Positions 52,401-63,821 of a stretch of 64,000 bases of DNA are shown here, one piece after another. A model generated the notes under the pieces. The model saw only the letters and a program-made list of their open reading frames with translations. It did no database searches and was not told where the DNA came from. Position numbers and translations under genes: made by a program. Each line of letters opens with the position of its first letter. Positions within the stretch are counted from its first letter, which is position 1. This DNA comes from Zhengitettix transpicula (taxonomy: Eukaryota; Arthropoda; Insecta; Orthoptera; Tetrigidae), in assembly GCA_037074705.1 (NCBI GenBank), contig CM073592.1, positions 58,579,129 through 58,643,128 of the forward strand. The letters run 5' to 3'.

Positions 52401-55400
52401 TTATTTTCTTGTAATGCTCCTCCACCCTCATCCACCCCAATGGGTGTTCCTTTCCCATGCTGTAAGAGGTTGAAATTATACACAGATTACATTGTTCGAA
52501 ACACAATCAATCTCTCTAACCTCTAAAAATATTTATCTGACTTAATTGACTGTTTTAGTATGTTAAAATATTTCCACCCCCATCCACACCTGCTCCTGAG
52601 GGTGGTAAATGTGTCTCAGCCCAACAGTGTTTGTTTCTTGCTTGCAAGAAATACATGAACGAAATTTAGTGACCTTTGCTCTACGCGTGTAGATTTGTAT
52701 GCGGAACATACATACATACAAAAATACAAACACACTGTTTTATTTATTAGACTAGCTGGGTGCCCGGCGTTGCCTGAAATATCATTTATCCATAACCCCC
52801 ATTTGACTCCAATCTATGTAGAATTTGTGTTATTTTTATGTAATGCAACTCGACCCCTATCCCTAAATGTGTTCACCTCCCATTCCGAAGAGGGTTGACC
52901 TCATTGACCATAAAATATTTATATTCTACAAATATATCGCCGTTTGAAAATGTTCGAAAATTTTCACCCCCGCTACTGGGGATTAAACAAAGAGTATTTA
53001 TTCAATTCAAAAATCAGCTGGTTACATTGTTTGAAAATTCCTATGCTCACCCAGAGCCACCCTCCCTCCACCCCCACATGTTACCAAGTTTGTGACAATG
53101 AAACTTAGCGACATCCATTGACTCGAATTTCAGTCTAGTCACATTATTTTCATGTAATGCTCCACCAAACCCCACCCCTAAGCGTGCTCCCCTCCCATGC
53201 CGATAGGGGTTGAAATTATACACAGAGAAATCTACCGAAATATGAATTTCAATAACACCAAAAAATATTTAATGGACGCAATATTCAAATAAATATATTT
53301 TGAGAACAATAATATTTATAAAATTTCTCTACATGTTCATGTATAATTTCAAATCATTTCGGGCTTGGGAGGGTGGGGGAGGAATGGCATTACATAAAAA
53401 TAACGCAAAACATTCAAGATTGGAGTCAAATCCAGGGTTATGAGTGGCACAATTATGATATTTAATTAGCCATTTAACTCCCAGTGTCAGGGGTGTAAAT
53501 TTTGAAACATGCAATCGAGGTCAATATTTGTTTTTAATAATTTTTTTTAGAATTAATTAGATTGATAATATTTCTATGACTTTGTTTGTGTATAATTAAG
53601 GGAATGTTGTAATTTTGTTTATGCAGTATTGAAGTCTGGGGCTTGGCATAGTATGGCTATATCATCTACACAGATGGAAGTAAAGGTGTTTGGGAGTATT
53701 CGAATAGCATGTGTATATATTTAGTAGAGAAGCAGAGATGTTATGAATTGAAGAGAAAGTATTGTTTAGTTTTACTGAAAAGGTTCTGGTAGTTAAATAG
53801 TTAGTTATTACCTGAAGTGGGAGTCATTTAGATGTTTTAGTTTGTAGAGGAGGCCTGAGTGGTATACTTTATCAAATTCCAGTTCAGAATCTATAAATGT
53901 GGAAAGGCAGATGTTTTGTTTTTATAATAAGGTATTAATATATTCAGTTACCATCTGGATTGATTGGTTGTGGGCAGGAGTGCTTGGTTCTGAAACCAAA
54001 TTGTTGGTTGGGGATTAGGTGACATCTGTTTTTTAATTTTGGAGGATTAGTTAGCTTACAAGTTGAAGTGTAGTAGAAAATGAATAGTTTAAGGAATTTC
54101 CAAACCATTTATAACTTCATATAAATGGTTATAAAATTAAAATTTATGAACAAAATTTTAATTATATTTTGAAACCTTATAAACTAATTTAGCATCATGC
54201 AACAAAGGATTAAAATTATGTTGTAAAATAAGTTGATTCAATGTAAAAGTTATATGCATAATTTAAATTTATTAGATTTTCATGTATAATGATAATTTAT
54301 TGACTTAACTAAATTATTATTACAGAAACAACACTACCCAACAATCATACAACACTGGTAGCTAACCATTTACATGAAACTATTTGTACTGTAGAACAAC
54401 TTATTGAATTGGGTCAGTTTAGTGGTTCAGTTCGACGAGTGTTTGAGTTAATTGAAAGGTGTTCTTCTGTAAGACCAGTAAGTATTGATCTAATATACTA
54501 ACCAATTTCTTAAACAACTGTCAAGTTGAATACCTAATTGGTTTTAGTTTGTTATAATTCTATCTAAGAACTTATTTATGCATGTAAAATAAAGGATAAT
54601 AATGTTTGTGATTTAAAATCTAATACATGTACTAATTGAAATAATAAATAACAGATTCAAAGAACCTGATAGCTGATAACCTGAAATACTAGAATTAATA
54701 CTTTGAGGAGTATTGGAACTCATTTCAATATCTGATTCTTTACCATTTCAAAATGCTGCTTACATTTTTCCTTCCACCTTCTCATAATTTCTTCCATTAC
54801 ATACAATCTAATTCTATTATACAATCATACTTGTGTATCATGGTATTTCCTGAATGATGAAACAAACTTTTGTATAAATATAATTATAGGCAAGGTCTGC
54901 TTCTAGAATAATCTTTTCTATATAAAGATTGTTTTTGTGTCAGATAAATGTTAATAGACAATTGTAGTTATTAACAACAATTTAGCATATGATACAGGTA
55001 TATGAAAGGTATCATGTTGCTAATGGCTCTTAGAAATGTTATTCACATCTAAAACTTCAATCAGTATTTACTATAATACACCTTAATTTATTGAGTCTTG
55101 CACTTGTACCTTTTTAAATATTTTTATGATTAAAACATGTTATGGGGCATGCTTACAGTTATTTGATTTTTATAAATTTATATAAAGACAGTTAAGAGAA
55201 GTTCAATGGTCTGGCATATAAAGATTCTGGTCATTTGTATGTAGAGTGGTGCATGAATATATCTAAAATATTATTGAAGAATTCATATCTAATTTATTTA
55301 ATAAGACTTCATCTGCCATAAGAAATAATTTATTTTTCAACAAATACAAGAAGTTTAGCTTGTGCTGATTTTTCTATAATGAAATAATTTCATGTACCAA

Positions 55401-58400
55401 TATATACCATATGCCTAATAGTGTATGAATCAGATAATTGGGTTGAACAGAGAGAAAGGCATAGAAAATATATACAAAACTTTGTAGTCAATTTAAGTAT
55501 ACAGTCATTGTGCCTGTTTGGTAAGACGATGATTTCTATTGAACAAAATTACATTATAACATATTTAAGATAATTTTATAAATGTTGGTATTCATTGGTA
55601 TACACATTTGTTTTATTATGCTCATGAACACTACATTTCAGGTAGTATGATCACAAAGTTTGAAATTAACAGAAAATGATCACTTCATAATATTATGTGA
55701 ATAAAAGGCTATATATCTATGAACCCAAATAAATATAAATGACTGATATTTGGAATGTTTTAATTAAGTATTATAAATCATTCTTGATTTTTATTGTTTC
55801 TTCAATACAATAATTGTGTAGAATTTCTTCATGAAAGTCTTTCAACATCATTGTCAACTAACTTCAAAACTACAATAATAATACTTAATGTATTTTCAGG
55901 AGACTTCAGTACTGCGACTAATTAACTACTTGTCAAATGCTATTGTTCCAACGCGATCTGAGTGGTTGTGCAAACTGAATGCCCTTGTTGAACGTTACTT
56001 CCGCCAGGAAACCCGTACCAATATTCGTGTAAAGGTGCTGGGAGTGTTGTCTACAGTCATACAAAAGAACAGGTATATCCCTGATTAGTAAATTATTATT
56101 ATTATTATGCAAAACTCAGTAATTTGTTGTGCCTTCTTTAAAAAACAAATAAGTAATTAAAAATGTATATAACATACAAGAATTGTTCTCATTAACAACA
56201 AAATGACATATGTGTATATGATAATGTGTTGTAGAGATCACATGGCAATTTAGGAATGGCAGTTGTAGCAAAAACAAGTAGTTTTTTGTGTTACTTCCAC
56301 CCCCCCCCCCCCCCCCACTACTCATTTTACCTGGGAATTATAAAATGTCAATGTAACTGATTAATGAAAACTAGTCTTTCAAAATTGACAAAAGTTCCAA
56401 CTGAAGATAAATATTTTTATGTAAAATTTTAAATGTTAGAGTCTTGTGTCAAAAGTTGTCTATAAATCAGTCACAAAAATGGCATGAAAAGGGGAAAATT
56501 GATAACTACTTTGAATACTTACTGTAATCTGATAATTATCATTTAGTAAATAAACAGAAATTACCCAAAATGTGTATTAATCAACCAAAACATAATATCA
56601 TTACAATACAGCATTTTGTCCACAATTTTTGGATTTCCTTGAGTAATATACAGTTTTGTTAAATAATTGACTTTTAGTTTGTTTAGAAATATGGAGCATG
56701 TCATTAAGTTTTTCTCATTTTATCAATACTTTATTCCAAATTTTTTGTCCTGTGATTAATTTACTTTAATTTTGATAATTTAATATTTTTTTGATATTTA
56801 ATAGGTCAATTTATGAGGATGAGCTTATAGAACGAGTTGTTGTTCCACATCTTCAGCACATTGATGCTGAAACTGATATAACAGTGAGAAATTCTGCTGC
56901 CCAACTTTTGGTTGAATTATGTATAGATTGTGAAAACAAACGTTGCCTTGAACTTCTTGATATTCTTGGCAAAGTAAGTATTTCCCTTGATTATATCTGT
57001 CTCAAAAGTAGAATGTTACTGTTTTATACTTTTGAGGATACACAATGATTAAGATATCATGACTTGTGTGGGTAGATTGAAATCATTGATCATTATGAAC
57101 CCAGAGAGGACAGGATTTTGGGGGGGTTTGTGAGGGAAAGAATAGAATCTATTACTTTGTTGTTAATAAGTCATGGTATGTAGAAGCATTTAACTATAAA
57201 TTAAAGTAATTTTTGTGTGTTTCAATCCAAAGTATTTTGACGTTTATAATAAAGTGAAAATTTTTATTGTATATATTTAGCTAAAGCTTAATGTTCAATC
57301 TTTCCAGATATTAAACAGACCATTTGAGTTGCATAATCTTGAGGCAACAATGGTAATAAACAGTGATAATGATGTTATTGATGTGCACACTGTAGTTATG
57401 GGTCTCATTAGAATACTGAAAGTGAAGATATACCAATTACCATCTTCTCATGCCATTCGAACTTACAAGCTCTTGGTTGGTCATCTTGAATCTCACTATC
57501 TTCGACCATCAGTATTTGAAAATGCTAGCAGTATACGCTACATGGTACGAAATAAATTAATAATATTTTCAATTTGTCTAGTTTTTAGATAATTTGTTTT
57601 AAAAATTTTGGGGGTTAATTTATATGACATATTATTATTTATTTATTGACCTGTATTATATTGTTCAGAACATAAATACCTGATCTGTTAAGTTACAACA
57701 CAAATTCTGCTAAAATTTTTCTCTATTCTTTTACTTATTATTCTTACACAAAATATGCCAATACCTTTTATTCGACCATATGGCAAATTTATTGTAATTG
57801 TTTGTTACAGATATTAGAATGCTTTCTTCAACTGAGAGCCAACTCTTCATATAATATTGGATTTCCTGATTCTACAACGAAACAACTCCGGTTTAGTCCA
57901 TTTTTGTGTGTTGACCATAAACATGGAGAGAGACCTGTCTCCCCACCTCCTGTCAGCCCTGCTCCTAGCTCTCATCCCCCATGCACTGTGACCTATTTGT
58001 CTCTTACACATGCTTGTAAAGCAGTTATAACATATCTGAAACATGAAAGGGGTATGTACAGTACACTGTATGTTTACAATTAATTCACTATAAACAATTA
58101 AAAGTATTTATATTCATTATTGATAAGTTAGTGGAACTAGAACTATCTAAATTGGAAGTCATTGCTATGAATATTAGTTACATTAAAACTACATTATCTG
58201 CTCAATAAATCTTAGGAATAAGTAAATGAGACCAAAGGAGGAAACAATCATTCAAATTCAAATTTTGGAAAACTTTTCTTTGTTGATCATTTTCTCTAGT
58301 TTTATCTGTTTCAAAAGGAATCTGTGTATTGTATGTTTAATTCTATTTACTGATTTCATTTAAAAAATTAAGTTTTTAAATCAGGCTTATTAGCTTTCAA

Positions 58401-61400
58401 TTCAGAGAGAAGAACTTTTCAAGATATTGAGAGGTAATGAATTTTATCTGAGATTTGAATAATTATTATGTTATCTGAGAAAAGTACTGTTAGTGTTTTC
58501 TAATATTTAAAGTTTGGTATATACTAATATGGAATGTTTCCAAAATTCAGTACAAAATATGGGAAAGTGTGGAATCAAGTTCCAAGTGTATTGTCCCAAA
58601 CAGAACATAAATCTCTACATTCCTATACACAGATATTAAATTGAACATATTAATGTATTATTAATATATTATTTTATTTGGTTTTAAATTTCCAATGTTA
58701 ACTTCACAACAACATTAAATAAACATTTTACTGTATCTCTTTTAATAACTGTAAAACTGTACACAAATTGCTTTTTGAAAATAGAATACATGGTCACTTT
58801 GTTTCTTATACTGTTTTGCTGTAACTTGTCTGTTGATTTTGTCCAAAGCTACAATAGGTCCAGTCGAAAACTATTTTGTGCTTATTAAGATATAAATCAT
58901 TGTTAGAATTGAGCTGTTACCTAACACTTTCTGATCCCCTTTTCCCAGGGAAAACTTATACCTATTATGTTACTCTAAAAATTAGCAACTCAAAGAGTAC
59001 AATTATTACTATGGAAATACTTTCTCAATACAATGTGAGAAATATTAACTAATAAAACCATTTACTTATTATACAGAGAGTCAACTTTATCTATCAACTA
59101 TTTTTTTTCATTTTTAAGTAGCACTGTTTACATTTAATAATTGGAAACACCTATTTTTTTATGGTATTTTGTATTTCTTGTACATTTTATAGATATGTGT
59201 ATAATTGTCCATATCATTTTTTTAGACTGGAAGGTTTTACAATTAATACTTCAAGAAGTACCAAAAGTAATGCAGAACAAAGCTCTTATTTTATCTAGAC
59301 ATGGCAATGACATTGATCTGCTGGCTTCTGCTGTTTGTTCAATAGTGAGTGTTTTATAATAATATTAAAGAGAAATTATATATATATATATAATTGCAAT
59401 ATTAGTATGGAAAGGAAAGAGAGTTAGGTTGTGGCTTACCTGAAAGTAAAGTGCAGTGCAGCCAAACGGAACTTAAGGTTGTTCTTTAAATTTTCGGAGG
59501 CTCTCAGCCTCCTTCTTCAGGAAGTAGTAACAACCTTCAGTTTCCTATAGCTACATTGTACTTCACTTTCAGGTTAGCCACAAGCTATCTCTATTTTCTT
59601 TCCATACCAATATCACAATTATTTTTAACAATGTCATATCCTTACTAATATCATCATTATATATATATATAAAATAATAATATATTAGTTCTATCATATG
59701 AGTATTTTAAATATAACTTGAAAAAAATTAATATATGAGGCATTTAATCAATTTAGAGTGTAATTATGGCCATAGTAGTTGTTCTATTGTGGAATGTTTG
59801 AACTTGGGTACTGTTTTTTGGACAGTTTTGAGTGCTGATTTGGTTGGTGGTATTATTTGTATAAGATTGTTTGGTTTATTAAATAAAATGAATTTTGTAT
59901 TGTTTGCACATGATAAATGCTGAGCTGTCTAACTGCAATGTGTGTTTTTTCCAATAAGAAAAGGATATAAATGAAAGTATATGCAAATTATCCATATATT
60001 ATTTTTTACTTATTTGATGCATTTGACATATTTTTTATTTCCAGGTAAGCGACAAAACCCTGGGACTTCCTGAAAATTTGCGAGGCGCACGTGTACCACG
60101 CTCAGAATTCCAAAGTCTAGTAATTCCTGTATTAGCATCATTGGCATCTTATCATGCACAACTGGAACCTGCACTACAACAACGAACAATTAAGTGCTTA
60201 GAATATGGTCTAACATCTCGATGTTCAAGACATTGTGTTATTGCTCTTGCAACTTGTATGTTAGAAATGAGGGATGCAATGCACAAACTTCTTCCTGAAG
60301 TATTACTAAATTTGTCTAAAATTTCAGCTACAGTGCATATTGCTATACCTCTTTTAGAATTCCTTTCAAGTAAGTTCCTTAAACATTTCTATTTATTTTC
60401 TTAGAATAAAACTACTATTTAGTTAGAAAAAGACAGTGTTCAGGAAATGGGCTATTTAGTCACAAATCAATATTATGTTCAGTAGTTTGAATGTTTTTAT
60501 CCTAGTTTCAATTATTTTGATTGAATAAAATTCTGTTTTAATAAGATCATTTTTGGGAGTATATTTTGGTATACCAAAATTGGAAGAAAAGTTATAGGGG
60601 TTTCTGATCAGATCGTGAAATTTTTACACCATGATGAGGATGTGCTTGAAAAACATTGTGTTCAAATGTTCCTAATTGGAAGTTTTAGAATATTTTATTT
60701 AGTGTATTCACTAGGAAACCTTAAGAGATTAATACTAAGCTTTGTGGCTAGTCTATTCTGTGTGGAGTAAATACTAGCTCTCCTAACGGATAGGCTGTAT
60801 AGGAGGGAGCATTTGGTAGGTTCATGCTGGCAACTGTTAAATGGTTGGTAGGTTTTAATGTGGATTGAAAGGTCATTTAAACCATAACCAAAGTTTGTGT
60901 TGTCATAAAGGAAGGTGATGTTGGTGGGGGAGTAGTTCCATGTGAAGTTTACAAGATTATTTGGTGTTTGTATTTTGTGTAGGAATTTGGCACAAAGAAT
61001 CTTGTCTATGGGGCTATGTCATGGAGATGATATCTATGTACTGGAACCATGTTAAAGGTTTTAATGTGGAGGAATTTAAATAGTTATGTTCTAGTTCTGT
61101 AAACAGGTTGGCATAAGTGCCGTCTGGATACTCATGGCTGTGTCACTTACTGTATTGTGGACATTGCCCTTTAAAATTAAGCAATTTCTGGTGAGTACAG
61201 GTTGGGTGAGGGCAATCAAAAAGTTGACAGTAAATATTTAAGTGCAATCAGGCCATTTGTTGGGGATGTTGGCATAGAGAGACAAAATCTGTTGTAACCA
61301 GTAAGATATTTGGTGATATTAGTTTTGGGAGTCCCTGTAGGCAGCAGAAGAAATGGTTTGTGTCCTGGATGAAGGAAGGTAGTTTTTCAAATTCATCAGC

Positions 61401-63821
61401 CAAAGTGATAATCATTTCGGTGGGAGAGTTTCAGCTAGCATTAATTGTGTACCTGGTTTGTGAATTTTTGGAAAGAGGCATAAGGTGGGTGTTCTTTGCT
61501 ATATTGATGTGAGGAGTTCAGAGGAAGCCAGGGACAATTTTTGAAGTGAACCATGTGCCTGAGCAAACTGGTCTATTTTGGATGTGATAAAATTTTGTCA
61601 TCCTTCAACTTGCAAAGCACCTCAACTGTGTACTTTTGTATGTCCCCAACAACAGTGGTGGTGACCTTGTCAGCTGGAAAGATGATGATATTGTTATTTT
61701 GGAGGTTATTAGGTTCAGTTGATTGGGAAGGAATTAAAGAAACTACAGTGAGGTTATTTTGGGGACTAAAATTTAATGAAGGTCTGAGAAATGAGATGAG
61801 GTGGGAGTTTCAGAGGTAATAGTTTGGAAGGTTCTTTAAATCTTCAAATTATTGTTCTCATTCACAATTTTTATTAAAAATTGATTAAGTATAGAGACAA
61901 GTACTATTTTAAATGTATTTGTAATTCTGTGTTCCAACTATCAGAAATTTTTATTGCCTGGTTATGACAGATTAAAATTATAAAATTGCAGAACTTTCTT
62001 TTTGATTTATTGTGTGAGGCAGGTTTGAGAAAACTTATCACCCCAAGAGAACTGGGGCATCCTGGTATGTGTGTAATTATATTTGAATAATCAAATAAAT
62101 TTGTCATGATACATATGAACATTTTAAGAAATGATTCTTCTTTGAATTTTAGAGGCTACGTTGTTTTTATGTCTGAAGAATGGTATATATTTCAATTAAT
62201 ATTTTGTCACGTAATTCTATTTTATATTTATTTCAAATTTTTTACTTTAATTGAATGAATTTTTGTGTTTAAAAATTGAACTCTGATGTGATTTCATATT
62301 TTCAGCTTTGACAAGACTGCCAAAAGTTTTTGGAAGTTTCGTGGGTGATCAGTACATGTCTGTATTTGCTATATCATTGCCATACACAAATCCTTTCAAA
62401 TACAATCATTACACTGTTTCATTGGCACATCATGTGATAGCAGTATGGTTTCTAAAATGTCGACTGCCATTTCGTCGAGACTTTGTAAAATTTATAACCA
62501 CTGTAAGTCTTTTTGACAGCACATTTTATTTTCTTATCCTAACTTTTACTTAATCGTCAAGTGTTATCTTGTGTAGGTCTATAATTAAATAATTTCACTT
62601 ACATGCCAACCAAATTACACTATTGGAATGTGGTAAAAGCTATTGATTGCGTAATAGTGTATTTTGTTTACTGGAAGTGGTAACATTCATCAGAGATTCT
62701 AGTTCTTTACACAACATTAAAGTTTTTTTTTACTTCCTGTCTAATACAAGCTGTTACTATTTTTAATGTCTATTTTAATGTATTTGCAATGAATAACAGC
62801 CATTTATCTTATTTAAATGAATATAATTATAAAGTAATTGAAATTCCAATAAGTCATAAAGTTAATTCTATTGTCCTTTTTTATTACACAAGAAACATTT
62901 TAGGCGTTTATAGATATACATTATATATTACACCTACAATAAATGTAATTCCAGTTTTTAAAGGTATATGTGTGATATTCTGCAATCAATTAACAATAAT
63001 GTATAGGGCTTTATTTTTTAATTATCAAAATAAACTTTTGGGTGTTTAGACCGTTATACACCTCTCAACATAATTTATTATGCATACAGTATATGTATGA
63101 TTCTGTTATCAGTAAGTAATTACATTTTATATTGCAGAAACTATTTTAGAACTTTGATTTTTACATGGGAATACTACTTTCTGCAGAAATAGAAGATCAA
63201 TGTGTGCTGTGATCTGTTGATGCCCATTAATTATAATTGTATTATAATAGCCTATTACATGGGTTGGTGTTCTTAACTTCAGTTTTTTTTTCTGATAGTG
63301 GTCAAACAGCACTAATAGCTGAAGATGATCATGTTATAAGGTTTTTTATTTGGCTGTTCTTCCCTTTCCAAAATATTAATAGTATTCTTTCTGTATACCT
63401 CACTCCTGTTTTAATGAATATGTAGATTTACTTATATTTTAATATTATTTAAGTCTTATAAGAATGCAATCTAGTTATTTTTATAATTTTATGCTGTTTC
63501 TGAATATTAATTTTGTAAGTTGCAATTTTCTTCTTAGGGTTTGAAAGCAAATGTTTTAGTACCATTTGAGGAAGGCCAGTTAATGAAAACAGATCTTGTA
63601 AATGAGGACTCCTCCAATCGCAAACGTAGTTCAAGCTTAACTGAACACAGTAGTAGACGGAATGTGAGACCTACTGCAACATCAGCTGTGAATAATCGTT
63701 CCACTGATCTCAAACCTCCAATAGATGATGCTCTAATGAATTTTCATGTAGAACTTACAGAAACATGCATAGATCTGATGGCTAGATATACATTTTCTAC
63801 TTGTTATGCTGTTCCAAAGAG
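38745..63821 (+). CDS. TSC2: Tuberin (TSC2 / gigas), N-terminal 16 coding exons; gene continues past window
   Basis: Exons: 38745-38820, 38895-39031, 39545-39735, 41729-41926, 49836-50010, 50795-50995, 51456-51597, 54326-54477, 55900-56072, 56805-56973, 57308-57544, 57811-58051, 59226-59344, 60045-60369, 62306-62502, 63538-63821. All use GT/AG, phases agree, and they sum to 3017 nt (1005 codons plus 2 nt). Animal tuberins are about 1800 residues, so the window covers the N-terminal HEAT-like/tuberin domain that binds TSC1; the C-terminal Rheb-GAP domain lies outside. Diagnostic matches to human TSC2 are [21 protein letters not shown]...[15 protein letters not shown] and [16 protein letters not shown] (about residues 257-272). 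The chosen ATG opens [18 protein letters not shown], resembling the basic human start KEKFK. In the TSC complex tuberin inactivates Rheb and so restrains TORC1 growth signalling. Introns 3, 4 and 7 are long and full of repeats. No frameshift or stop was seen, so the gene looks intact. Confidence 0.96.
39880..39915. repeat. CCACACAACGTTTCTGGAA motif, dispersed short repeat
   Basis: A 35-40-bp unit (accacacaac.tttctgga..ccttgttgctt) found also at 28150-28195 and 34657-34695, and inverted at about 41560-41610. The 39880 and 41560-41610 copies face each other within TSC2 intron 3, so they may be ends of one hairpin-bounded insertion of about 1.7 kb. Confidence 0.45.
41955..42141. repeat. Foldback hairpin (GATAGGAAAGAGAGACAG arms) in TSC2 intron 4
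   Basis: The ends CATTTAGATAGGAAAGAGAG and its complement at 42118-42141 pair, with a middle containing cttacctgaaa and a tttcaggt counterpart. Related in design to the hairpins at 43.5 and 59.4 kb. Confidence 0.55.
42185..42392 (+). repeat. 208-bp tRNA-containing dispersed repeat, copy 1
   Basis: This block and 49005-49212 have the same length and only a handful of differences. Each has about 46 bp upstream of the tRNA-like part (taattgtccacaataagac), the tRNA-like part, and a pyrimidine-rich tail ending gtaattcttcgcccgagcatat. Both copies are followed by parts of the palindrome family (taggagaaataggaggatt). Confidence 0.8.
42231..42303 (+). tRNA. tRNA-Ser(ACU)-like sequence without the long variable arm
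   Basis: A full cloverleaf folds. The acceptor stem GACCCGG pairs with CTGGGTC (one G-U) plus discriminator A. The D-arm GCC...GGC has the class II form gccgagatggttaaggc. The anticodon stem TCTGT/GCAGA closes loop GTACTAA (anticodon ACT), and the T-arm GTGGG-TTCAAGT-CCCGC is standard. The variable region is only ATAC. Ser and Leu tRNAs normally have a long variable arm, and eukaryotes read AGU/AGC with GCU. It looks derived from tRNA-Ser(GCU) and is embedded in a 208-bp repeat with a second copy at 49005-49212, so it is probably a pseudo-tRNA carried by a repeat. Confidence 0.5.
42491..42555. repeat. (TA)n and (CA)n microsatellite
   Basis: About 50 bp of TA followed by a short CA run, in TSC2 intron 4. 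Confidence 0.95.
42556..43502. repeat. Second TGTAATAAT...ATTACCACA block (solo-LTR-like)
   Basis: It begins TGTAATAATCA directly after a microsatellite and ends AATTACCACA before ATATATA. The ends match those of 15073-16056. Interior similarity is weak, so identity as an LTR is unproven. Confidence 0.3.
43509..43740. repeat. Foldback element (TGGTATGGAAAG arms), copy 1
   Basis: Arms of about 100 bp are reverse complements with some divergence: TGGTATGGAAAGGAAAGAGAG and gtttcc/ggaaac blocks match in inverted order. The centre is a second hairpin, GAGGCTCTCGGCCTCC. A copy with the same layout occurs at 59391-59620. Each arm holds an AG-GT juxtaposition (cttacctgaaag in one sense). Confidence 0.8.
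43785..48385 (+). repeat. 4.6-kb element built of about 285-bp tandem units, in TSC2 intron 4
   Basis: The head is ACTGGGTGCCCGGCGTTGCC and the tail ends cgtgtatgaactttggtgaa, ..gtgtagatttgtat..gaacatacaaa.. and CACTGCTTTATTTATTAGA, followed by (TA)n. Between them, the marker catccataaccctggatttg recurs at about 43809, 44203, 44490, 44795, 45268, 45560, 45842, 46133, 46407, 46851, 47131, 47400 and 47690. Most spacings are 270-305 bp; two near 450 probably include a degraded unit. The last 250 bp before the tail are themselves duplicated (about 47840-48080 and 48080-48330). No protein is encoded. Confidence 0.8.
48385..48460. repeat. (TA)n then (CA)n microsatellite
   Basis: A TA tract of about 38 bp, then tttatata and a CA run, directly after the tail of the 4.6-kb element. 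Confidence 0.95.
48734..48934. repeat. Near-perfect palindrome, 89-bp arms
   Basis: 48734-48822 and 48846-48934 are reverse complements with about three mismatches, around a 23-nt spacer (taggagaaataggaggatta..). Fragments of the same family occur at 42401-42490 and 49260-49358. It would form a long stable hairpin in the TSC2 pre-mRNA. Confidence 0.92.
49005..49212 (+). repeat. 208-bp tRNA-containing dispersed repeat, copy 2
   Basis: Second copy. Its tRNA-like part (49051-49123) has a damaged T-stem (ATGGA opposite CCCGC) and G at the base after the anticodon. It is followed directly by a (TA)n tract and a foldback at 49260-49358. Confidence 0.78.
49260..49358. repeat. Shorter copy of the palindrome (38-bp arms) beside (TA)n tracts
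   Basis: 49260-49297 pairs perfectly with 49321-49358. It is bounded by TA microsatellites at 49209-49226 and 49359-49428. Confidence 0.88.
52025..52752 (+). repeat. Short copy of the GGATTTGACTC element, with tail
   Basis: The head ACTAACTGGGTGCCTGGGTTG and the tail gtgtagatttgtatgcggaacatacat..CACTGTTTTATTTATTAGA are both present, with two or three degenerate units between. Lies in TSC2 intron 7. Confidence 0.78.
52750..53540. repeat. Adjacent copy of the same element, ending in an inverted unit
   Basis: The head ACTAGCTGGGTGCCCGGCGTTGCC follows directly on the tail of the previous copy. Two direct units follow; then from about 53330 one unit reads in the opposite sense (aagattggagtcaaatccagg). 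Confidence 0.75.
53625..54025 (-). mobile_element. Antisense Jockey-like LINE RT fragment in TSC2 intron 7
   Basis: Minus-strand reading gives [12 protein letters not shown], then [22 protein letters not shown] (motif A region, degraded KAFD.VWH), TIL-like and [17 protein letters not shown] (the DD box). Stops interrupt it. Order and spacing fit the RT palm of a Jockey-type element. Confidence 0.65.
56299..56317. repeat. Homopolymer C tract in TSC2 intron 9
   Basis: A run of about 18 C. A similar run of about 17 C lies at 47624-47640 within the tandem-unit element. Confidence 0.9.
59391..59620. repeat. Foldback element (TAGTATGGAAAG arms), copy 2, in TSC2 intron 13
   Basis: Same layout as 43509-43740: arms of about 100 bp and a central GAGGCTCTCAGCCTCC hairpin. 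On the gene's strand the right arm reads cttcactttcaggttagcc, a 3' splice site joined directly to a GT. Confidence 0.8.
60750..61830 (-). mobile_element. Antisense Penelope-like element relic in TSC2 intron 14
   Basis: On the minus strand, in order from high to low coordinates, are [12 protein letters not shown] (about 61680-61640), FPKIHKPGT (61475-61450) and SLYANIPN (about 61290-61265). These match the Penelope-like RT landmarks ADKG.A.VV, PKIHKPG and DV.SLYTNIP in the expected order. Frameshifts and stops are numerous. No GIY-YIG endonuclease domain was recognised. Confidence 0.7.
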
